From positions 1-7,756 of the forward strand of contig SFXD01000089.1 of the NCBI GenBank assembly GCA_004559785.1: a stretch of DNA of 7,756 nucleotides. The letters run 5' to 3'. Made by a program: the position numbers and the translations under genes. The stretch's first letter is position 1. Each line of letters begins with the position of its first letter. This document shows, in pieces, positions 1 through 4,911 of this stretch. Source of the stretch: a bacterium. GTDB taxonomy: Bacteria > Bacteroidota > Bacteroidia > Bacteroidales > Bacteroidaceae. A model generated the notes under the pieces. That model was not told the origin of the DNA, made no database searches, and saw nothing but the letters and a program-made list of their open reading frames with translations.

Positions 1-332
1 TCTGGGAGCTTCAAGCCGATCTTGGGCGACTCTAATAGTTCCGTAGGGTCAATCTCGATGTATTTATCGAGCAAGAGAAAACGATAGAACGACTTGATGC
101 CGGAGATGATACGGGCTTGTGAGCGGGGATGAATCCCGATGTCGGCCAGTTGAGCGACAAACTGTTGCAGATCCTCATAGGTGATCTCCTGGTAGCTCTT
201 CCCCTCATCTGCCGCGAAAGCGAGCAGTTTATCCAGATCCGCCAAATAGGCATCGATGGAGTTCGGAGAGAGCCCGCGCTCCAGTCTCAGATAGATTTCA
301 TATTTCTTGCGAATGTCGTTGCTCGTTTGCAT
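1..332 (-). CDS. xerD: Tyrosine recombinase XerD, N-terminal part (runs off window)
   Basis: XerD, with XerC, resolves chromosome dimers by site-specific recombination at dif during division. Only the first 110 codons lie here. Translation from the ATG at 332 gives MQTSNDIRKKYEIYLRLERG followed by LSPNSIDAYLADLDKLL, and later HPRSQARIISGIKSFYRFL. These are the hallmarks of the SAM-like, core-binding domain of the Xer family (about residues 5 to 90). The catalytic domain with its R-H-R-Y residues would lie beyond base 1 and cannot be checked. The start fits the usual XerD N-terminus and follows a minus-strand TACCTTTG box at 424-417. XerD is favoured over XerC because Bacteroidales commonly place xerD divergent from aroQ, as here. 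A paralogous integrase is less likely given that context. Confidence 0.9.
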   Translation of the reverse strand, partial: MQTSNDIRKKYEIYLRLERGLSPNSIDAYLADLDKLLAFAADEGKSYQEITYEDLQQFVAQLADIGIHPRSQARIISGIKSFYRFLLLDKYIEIDPTELLESPKIGLKLP

Positions 333-371
333 TGTTAGGTATGTCGTTATGAATGTGTCAAATTAAATCCC

Positions 372-379
372 TATCTTTG
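372..379 (+). promoter_or_regulatory. Candidate -7 box (TATCTTTG) for aroQ
   Basis: TATCTTTG matches the Bacteroidetes primary-sigma -7 consensus TAnnTTTG exactly. It points toward aroQ, whose ATG is 61 bases downstream. I see no clear TTTG-type -33 element at the usual 19 to 21 base spacing, so the call rests on the -7 box and its position. Confidence 0.5.
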
Positions 380-390
380 TCGGGTTAAAT

Positions 391-417
391 GCCTGCCCTT
401 CGTTGGAAGGGCGAGGC
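391..417. repeat. GC-rich hairpin between the divergent xerD and aroQ starts
   Basis: GCCCTTC (395-401) and GAAGGGC (406-412) form a perfect 7-base-pair stem with a GTTG loop. Beyond a single unpaired G at 413, GCCT (391-394) pairs with AGGC (414-417), giving 11 pairs in all. If both candidate promoters are real, the hairpin falls in the 5' leader of aroQ and overlaps the start region of the xerD transcript. A role in leader structure or attenuation is inference; there is no U-tract to make it a plain terminator. Confidence 0.5.
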
Positions 418-424
418 AAAGGTA
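417..424 (-). promoter_or_regulatory. Candidate -7 box (TACCTTTG) for xerD
   Basis: On the minus strand, positions 424 to 417 read TACCTTTG, followed by C, a full match to the Bacteroidetes -7 consensus TAnnTTTG. It lies 85 bases upstream of the xerD start at 332. No convincing -33 element is visible; that region overlaps the first codons of aroQ. Confidence 0.5.
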
Positions 425-440
425 ATAAACTTGCAGAAGA

Positions 441-648
441 ATGAAGAAGATTCAGATCATCAATGGTCCCAATTTGAATTTGTTGGGCAAGCGAGAGCCG
501 ACCGTATATGGCAACCGCTCGTTTGAGGATTATTTGGACACCTTGCGTGCACGCTATCCGTAATGTGAGATCGCCTACTACCAAAGCAATGTGGAGGGCG
601 AGCTGATCAATAAGATCCATGAGGTAGGCTTTACCTACGATGGCATTA
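441..648 (+). pseudogene. aroQ: Type II 3-dehydroquinate dehydratase, broken (internal stop and missing C-terminal half)
   Basis: AroQ dehydrates 3-dehydroquinate to 3-dehydroshikimate in the shikimate pathway as a cytosolic dodecamer. The frame from 441 starts MKKIQIINGPNLNLLGKREP, the classic AroQ N-terminus, followed by TVYG with the likely catalytic Tyr23. Codon 41 is TAA (561-563). The same frame then continues with CEIAYYQSNVEGELINKIHE and VGFTYDGI, clearly the next part of AroQ, so the stop sits inside a formerly intact gene; a CAA to TAA change would explain it. Homology ceases after Ile69 (645-647). The expected continuation, with the NAGAYTHTS-type segment and the remaining catalytic residues of a protein of about 140 residues, is absent. 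Instead the frame enters sequence antisense to the transglutaminase-like gene. What remains cannot make a working enzyme. Sequencing or assembly error is a real alternative for both lesions. Confidence 0.85.
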
Positions 649-683
649 GGCCTCTTGCCTGGCAGGCTTTGCCTCATCCGGCA

Positions 684-2009
684 CTACGGCAGGTACTCCA
701 CCTGGATGTCGTACGACCACTGGTCGAAATAGATGTTGCCACCCTTCCACTCCACCTCACCACGCTGGAAGTCCACGGTCTCGCTGCGGGGATATTTCTT
801 CTTAGGAGAAAGTGGCATTCCGTAGTCGGAGTTCACTATCATGCGCCAAGAGTCGATTCCGCCAAGGTAGAAATACCTCTCCCTCTCGGTGCGAGCATAC
901 GATTGTATACCATACGACTGGTCGACAGGCACCCAACCCAAGCCTTCGAAATACAATTCAGCCCAGTCGTGGAGGTTGACGGCACCCGGATGCACCTGCC
1001 ATCCGCTCTGGAATCGTGCCGGTATACCACAGATACGGCACAGGGTGATGAGGAGCAGAGACACCTGTCCGCAGTCGCCATGCCGGTTCTGGAGGACGTA
1101 CATGGGGATGTTTGGTATGGTGGAATATTCCCTTGCCGAAGCCCACGGAAAGTGTCCGTTGATATAGGTGAATATGGCACGTGCCTTGTCGGTGGGCTTG
1201 TCCAGTCCTTGCGTCAGGCTGTCCGCCAACGCCCTCAGCTGTGGCGTGAAGACTACGTGCCGGTCACGCTCGCTGGTGTATTCCTTGCAGACGGCACTCT
1301 TGGTATCGTAGAAGGGGGATGCCTCCGAGAGGTCGAACCATGCGCCGTGCGCCGTGAACTCGAAGCATTCGCTGAACACGGTAGGCTTGCCTGCCTCGGC
1401 CCTTTTCTCCATATATAGCGTGCTATGGCGATACTTGGGATTGGAGATGGTGTACTTCTCCTCGCTCGCCCATGCCAGTTCCACGTCTGTCTGCCGAGGA
1501 TGGTCGCGTCTTGGGAATGGCAGCCAGCACCTCACCTTCTCGCCGTCGGGTACGGCATCGGCATCCACGCTTAGAGTGTATGTCACCCTCATCCTGCGTG
1601 CCTGTGCGATGCGGAGTGGGTTGTTCGGAGCATCGCGCAATATCTGCGGCAAGTTCCTCATGACAGCCACCTCGCCAGTCGAGTAGAAATCGTTGGTTCC
1701 CATGCGCCTACGCCATATCTTGGCGCACTTGGGGTCGATGCGGAAGAGGTTGCGCGCGGCGGCATGGAAGTATCGCTTCTCGCCGTCCAGTTCCATGCAC
1801 TCAAGTGCTCCGGACTTCTCCCAAGCCGTTATCTTCTCGTCCGTCACGCCCGGGATGAGTCCCCGAATATAGTCCACAACCGACTCACGGTCGGCAGTGA
1901 AATCGCATAGAAGCCTGTGCCTGAGGTCACCCTCCCAATCGTAGGCTCCAGCGGCGGTTGCCATACACAGCACCACCGACACCATACATTTCCTAAGCAT
2001 ATTCTTCAT
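684..2009 (-). CDS. Exported transglutaminase-like (papain-fold) protein
   Basis: The 441-residue product begins with a hydrophobic leader (MLRKCMVSVVLCMATAAGA) that looks like a Sec signal peptide with cleavage near residue 22, so it should act in the periplasm or beyond. The C-terminal half holds a transglutaminase-like core. Cys313 lies in GDCGQVSLL, His347 in NLHDWAEL and Asp363 in WVPVDQS, giving the complete Cys-His-Asp triad in standard order and spacing. Residues 23 to about 250 are an N-terminal region that I do not recognise in detail; residues 140-170 look beta-rich. Bacterial members of this fold are usually peptidases or amide hydrolases rather than cross-linking enzymes, and the substrate cannot be told from sequence. 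It lies 43 bases after the epimerase gene in the same direction, which suggests co-transcription and perhaps a role on cell-wall or other peptides (inference). It ends close to the broken end of aroQ. Confidence 0.85.
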   Translation of the reverse strand: MKNMLRKCMVSVVLCMATAAGAYDWEGDLRHRLLCDFTADRESVVDYIRGLIPGVTDEKITAWEKSGALECMELDGEKRYFHAAARNLFRIDPKCAKIWRRRMGTNDFYSTGEVAVMRNLPQILRDAPNNPLRIAQARRMRVTYTLSVDADAVPDGEKVRCWLPFPRRDHPRQTDVELAWASEEKYTISNPKYRHSTLYMEKRAEAGKPTVFSECFEFTAHGAWFDLSEASPFYDTKSAVCKEYTSERDRHVVFTPQLRALADSLTQGLDKPTDKARAIFTYINGHFPWASAREYSTIPNIPMYVLQNRHGDCGQVSLLLITLCRICGIPARFQSGWQVHPGAVNLHDWAELYFEGLGWVPVDQSYGIQSYARTERERYFYLGGIDSWRMIVNSDYGMPLSPKKKYPRSETVDFQRGEVEWKGGNIYFDQWSYDIQVEYLP

Positions 2010-2052
2010 CTTTTAGTTTACGGTCTGTTCAATAAATGCGAGGAAGACGACC

Positions 2053-3213
2053 TCACCTCTTCAACCTAATCCCAATGCCTGGCAAGTCGCTGAGTGTGAG
2101 TTTGCCACCAACGACCCTAACGCCTTCGAAACGGTCGTTGGATATGAGCAGGTTGCCATCGAGGTCGGCGAAGTCCACTGCAGGCGACAGTTGCGCCGCT
2201 GCCGACACGGCACAAGAGGTCTCCGTCATGCAACCCACCATCACCTTCATGCCAAGGGCGCGTGCTGTGGACACCATCTTCCACGCCTCCCTCATGCCCG
2301 TGCATTTCATAAGCTTGATGTTGATTCCCGTGAAGGCACCCTTCAGCCGCTGTATGTCGCACAAGCGCTGTATGCTCTCGTCTGCGAAGACGGGCAGCGG
2401 CGACTTCTCGGACAGCCACGCCACGTCGTCCAGCCTATCCTTGGGCATGGGCTGTTCCACCATCACCACTCCCTGAGAGGCAAGCCAGTGTATCATATCG
2501 ATGGCATACTCCCTGTCCGTCCACCCCTGGTTGGCATCCACGGCTATTGGCAGGTTGGTCACCGAACGTATTGTCTCTATCATCTCACGGTCGTTGTCCC
2601 GTCCCAACTTGACCTTGAGGATGTTGAAATTCTCTGCACACTCCCTGGTCTTCTGCCTTACCACCTCTGGCGTGTCCATGCCTATGGTAAACGTAGTGGA
2701 CGGAGCCTTGCCGGGATTCAGCCCCCATATCCTATACCATGGCTGCCCCATCAGTTTGCCCACCAGGTCGTGCAGGGCTATGTCCACTGCCGCCTTGCCT
2801 GCGGCGTTGCCCGTGTCAAGGGCATCTACCTCCGAGAGTATGTCCTCCATCATCATCGGATCGGAGTACGACTCGAGTACCCTTGCCGCCCTGCCGAGGA
2901 AATCCATCACGGAATCCACCGTTCCCAATTCCTTGGAGAGATACGGGGGCATGGAAGCCTCGCCGTAGCCCACCACTCCATCGTAGTCCAGCCGCACCTG
3001 TATGTCGGGGGTTGTGCTGCGCGAGTTGGTAGCCACCGTGAAGACGTGTCTCAGCTTCAGTTCGTACGGCTCAAAGGTAAGAGTCATCCCCTTGCCTCGT
3101 CTTGCCGTCCTGCCCTTGCCTGCCCCACCTGCCAGAATGGGCACCGTGGGCATTGTCGCCATGGCGAGTGTTGCCATGGATGCGTTCTTTATGAAAGTTC
3201 TCCTGCTTGCCAT
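2053..3213 (-). CDS. Dipeptide epimerase (L-Ala-D/L-Glu type), enolase superfamily, with Tat-like leader
   Basis: The enzyme probably epimerises L-Ala-D-Glu, a murein breakdown product, to L-Ala-L-Glu (YkfB/YcjG family). In 386-residue numbering the enolase-superfamily site is complete: a KVK motif with Lys200 and Lys202, metal ligands Asp226 (VDANQGW), Glu253 (VEQP) and Asp278 (ADES), and Lys300 (INIKLMK) on the opposite face. DLDGN (Asp350, Asp352) is the D-x-D signature that dipeptide epimerases use to bind the substrate ammonium group. I start it at 3213 rather than at the in-frame ATG at 3255. That start puts SRRTFIK at residues 3-9, followed by a hydrophobic stretch, a good twin-arginine signal, and it places the ATG 1 base after the NlpC/P60 stop instead of 43 bases inside that gene. 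Known members are generally cytoplasmic, so the leader is notable. Exact dipeptide specificity is uncertain. Confidence 0.9.
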   Translation of the reverse strand: MASRRTFIKNASMATLAMATMPTVPILAGGAGKGRTARRGKGMTLTFEPYELKLRHVFTVATNSRSTTPDIQVRLDYDGVVGYGEASMPPYLSKELGTVDSVMDFLGRAARVLESYSDPMMMEDILSEVDALDTGNAAGKAAVDIALHDLVGKLMGQPWYRIWGLNPGKAPSTTFTIGMDTPEVVRQKTRECAENFNILKVKLGRDNDREMIETIRSVTNLPIAVDANQGWTDREYAIDMIHWLASQGVVMVEQPMPKDRLDDVAWLSEKSPLPVFADESIQRLCDIQRLKGAFTGINIKLMKCTGMREAWKMVSTARALGMKVMVGCMTETSCAVSAAAQLSPAVDFADLDGNLLISNDRFEGVRVVGGKLTLSDLPGIGIRLKR

Positions 3214-3214
3214 G

Positions 3215-4180
3215 TCATTTATAGAAATCTGATTCGTCCGTGGTAAATAGTCCATCCTCCCTGTTCACATGGGGCAGGAAGCGTGTTGCCGAGAGCAGCC
3301 TGCGGAGGTCGTACTCGTCGTAGAGAGGGTCGCCACTGTCGAGGCTGGCTATGCGTACCCTGCCCAGCGAGTGTATGAAACGCTTGTCACCTATGTACAT
3401 GCCCACGTGCTGGACTCGTGCCGGTGAGCCATCCCCGTTCCTCTTGCCAAAGAAAAGCAGGTCGCCAGGCTGCAGGTGTGCGAAGTCGTCGTCCAGCGTG
3501 ACGGGCGTACCCTTGCGTGCCTGCTGCGAAGCGTTGCGTGGGATGATGATGTCGTGCATGTAGAGCACGGTGCGTATGAATCCGCTACAGTCCACGCCCT
3601 TTGGCGATGTCCCTCCCCACATGTATGGTATGCCCATTAAGGTAAATGCCGTGCGGATGATGCCCTGTGGAGAGTTGTCGAGGCGAGACCTCCACGAGTC
3701 TACCGGCTGGCAGTCCCTGCGTGAGAGGTAGCCTTCCCTGCCGTCGGGATAAAGCACGCGGTAGTACCGTCCCTTGCGGTCGAGCAACCGCAGGCGGTTA
3801 CCTGCCACCACGTCGCTCACAATCTGGGACTTGGCCGATGGTAGCTCGTAGACGGAAGAACATAGGGCGGTGACCACCACCTGCCTACCAGAGTTCCATT
3901 CGGTCAGTTGCTCTCGCGTCATACGCTGGATGGCTGCCGAGAGGGTCCAGTGAACGTAGTGCTCGGGGGTCTCCACCTTGGTCCATTCATTCTTTGTTTC
4001 GAGCACCCTGACGGGCATCCCAAGCAATGCCTGCGACTCCATTCCTGCATTATAGTCGGCTGCCGCCCTTGTGTTGCTAACCGACACGTTGACCACGCCC
4101 CATTCCCCACTATCGCCAGTGGCATGGAGAAGGCAAGGCATCAACATGCACAATGCCAGCAGAAGTGACAATTTCCTCAT
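3215..4180 (-). CDS. Exported NlpC/P60 endopeptidase with SH3b domains (YkfC-like)
   Basis: This 321-residue protein likely cleaves the bond between gamma-D-Glu and the diamino acid in murein peptides, releasing L-Ala-D-Glu. Residues 1-21 form a Sec signal peptide (MRKLSLLLALCMLMPCLLHA). Residues of about 24-80 and 99-157 look like two bacterial SH3 domains, the second containing YYRVLYPDGREGYLS. The NlpC/P60 domain spans roughly 170-305, with catalytic Cys198 in GVDCSGF, His258 in VQHVGMYIGD and His270 in FIHSLG; Tyr186 in PYMWGG fits the family. Tandem SH3b plus NlpC/P60 is the layout of YkfC, which requires a free N-terminal L-Ala on its substrate. It is followed after 1 base by the dipeptide epimerase that would use its product, which supports the assignment strongly. 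An inverted repeat and an octamer repeat lie just upstream. Confidence 0.92.
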   Translation of the reverse strand: MRKLSLLLALCMLMPCLLHATGDSGEWGVVNVSVSNTRAAADYNAGMESQALLGMPVRVLETKNEWTKVETPEHYVHWTLSAAIQRMTREQLTEWNSGRQVVVTALCSSVYELPSAKSQIVSDVVAGNRLRLLDRKGRYYRVLYPDGREGYLSRRDCQPVDSWRSRLDNSPQGIIRTAFTLMGIPYMWGGTSPKGVDCSGFIRTVLYMHDIIIPRNASQQARKGTPVTLDDDFAHLQPGDLLFFGKRNGDGSPARVQHVGMYIGDKRFIHSLGRVRIASLDSGDPLYDEYDLRRLLSATRFLPHVNREDGLFTTDESDFYK

Positions 4181-4195
4181 AGCTTGACTGCAATT

Positions 4196-4214
4196 ATGTC
4201 AGACCGACTGACAT
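4196..4214. repeat. Perfect inverted repeat upstream of the NlpC/P60 gene
   Basis: ATGTCAG (4196-4202) and CTGACAT (4208-4214) are perfect inverted copies around a 5-base spacer. The near edge is 15 bases from the NlpC/P60 start codon. It could be an operator half-site pair or a 5'-leader hairpin covering the translation start region. Neither role can be proven from one sequence. Confidence 0.45.
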
Positions 4215-4234
4215 TCCATCCAACAAACAGCATC

Positions 4235-4274
4235 TTCGACTCTTAGACTTTTAGACTCTTAGACCATTCGACCC
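4235..4274. repeat. Five tandem 8-base units, TT(A/C)GACNN
   Basis: Five consecutive octamers share TT(A/C)GAC followed by two variable bases: TTCGACTC, TTAGACTT, TTAGACTC, TTAGACCA, TTCGACCC. The array begins 9 bases after the VOC gene stop in the transcribed direction and fills much of the 103-base gap before the NlpC/P60 gene. It might be a binding array, a slippage-prone repeat, or a residue of replication slippage. On the minus strand each unit reads NNGTC(T/G)AA. Confidence 0.6.
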
Positions 4275-4283
4275 ATCCGTACG

Positions 4284-4811
4284 CTATTTGAGTATCTCGC
4301 AGAACTCTATCCTCTCGTTGTTGGGTCCCTGGATAAAGAAATACCTCGCACCCTTTTCCCAAAAAGCGATGTCGTTGATGCTGTCGTCGAGCATGGTATA
4401 GCCGGCATCCTTCAGTGCCACAAACAGGCTGTCTATGTCCTTCGCATCAAGGCAGAAATGGTCTACGGCTCCTCTCACCATGGCAGGGTCGTCTGTGGGG
4501 ATTATCTCCAGCAGCAGGTTGCCCAGTTGCATGAAGGCAAAGTCCCTGCCTCCGATGTCGTGCCGAGTGGCAAGGGAGAATCCCAACCCACGGTAGAAGT
4601 CAATGGTCTTCTGCACCTGCGTCGTGGGCAGGCCAATGTGCTGGATGCCGTTGGAATAGCCTGTCACATCCACACCTACGGCAGGGATGTTGCCTTCCTC
4701 GAACAACACCTTATCCGAATCCGTATTCTCTTCCACAGCTACATCCTTATGGGATGGGGAGCAGGCTGCGGCAACCATCGACACAGCCATGCAAAACATA
4801 AGCTTTCTCAT
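4284..4811 (-). CDS. VOC-fold (glyoxalase/dioxygenase family) lipoprotein
   Basis: Started at 4811, the product has 175 residues. It opens with MRKLMFCMAVSMVAAACS, a lipoprotein signal with lipobox VAAAC and acylated Cys17, so it should be membrane-anchored outside the cytoplasm. An in-frame ATG at 4832 would add MKGEKIK; I prefer 4811 because it gives a normal signal peptide and leaves AAAGGAG upstream. After an acidic linker, residues from about 56 form two VOC half-modules. The candidate metal ligands are all present: His58 (IQHIGL), Glu102 (LLLEII), His118 (VDHFCLD) and Glu169 (RIEFCE). The family includes glyoxalase I, extradiol dioxygenases, epimerases and antibiotic-binding proteins, and nothing here chooses between them. 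A secreted VOC lipoprotein among murein-salvage genes is unusual. The 100-base upstream gap holds only short palindromes (GGGCT at 4849-4853 with AGCCC at 4871-4875; GCATGAATGC at 4855-4864) and no clear promoter or terminator. Confidence 0.85.
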   Translation of the reverse strand: MRKLMFCMAVSMVAAACSPSHKDVAVEENTDSDKVLFEEGNIPAVGVDVTGYSNGIQHIGLPTTQVQKTIDFYRGLGFSLATRHDIGGRDFAFMQLGNLLLEIIPTDDPAMVRGAVDHFCLDAKDIDSLFVALKDAGYTMLDDSINDIAFWEKGARYFFIQGPNNERIEFCEILK

Positions 4812-4822
4812 TTTAATCTTTT

Positions 4823-4829
4823 CTCCTTT
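4823..4829 (-). promoter_or_regulatory. Possible Shine-Dalgarno (AAAGGAG) deciding the VOC start
   Basis: AAAGGAG reads on the minus strand 11 bases before the ATG at 4811. The upstream in-frame ATG at 4832 overlaps this region and has no such motif before it. Bacteroidetes make little use of Shine-Dalgarno pairing, so the lipoprotein signal is the stronger argument for the start and this motif is only supportive. Confidence 0.35.
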
Positions 4830-4911
4830 CATATTTTATTTTATACTGGGGCTTGCATGAATGCGTAGGCAGCCCGTATCTGAATAACAATGTAATTCCT
4901 ATTAAATGTGT

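Noticed and set aside
648..653. AGGCCT palindrome exactly at the aroQ break
   Set aside because: A six-base palindrome is expected by chance at this frequency and does not show how the join arose.
657..674. Possible terminator between the convergent ends of aroQ and the transglutaminase-like gene
   Set aside because: Only two competing 4-base-pair stems (GCCT/AGGC) can form, and no T-run follows on either strand.
650..690. Apparent resemblance of the frame after the aroQ break (A-L-P-H-P-A-L-R) to the AroQ segment A-Y-T-H-T-S-V-A-L-R
   Set aside because: It needs a two-codon gap, lacks the surrounding conserved residues, and overlaps the 3' end of the transglutaminase-like gene. Chance is the simpler explanation.
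591..1418. Long plus-strand open frame that begins in the aroQ remnant and runs on for 275 codons
   Set aside because: After codon 69 of aroQ it is simply antisense to the transglutaminase-like gene, whose motifs and signal peptide are clear. No recognisable protein appears in it.
2191..3246. Plus-strand open frame of 351 codons opposite the dipeptide epimerase
   Set aside because: Composition is rich in His, Arg, Cys and Pro and shows no domain. It is a by-product of codon bias on the minus-strand gene.
3214..3255. Start of the dipeptide epimerase at the upstream ATG (3255)
   Set aside because: It would place 14 residues before the twin-arginine motif and overlap the NlpC/P60 gene by 41 bases. 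The ATG at 3213 gives a proper leader and tight stop-start spacing.
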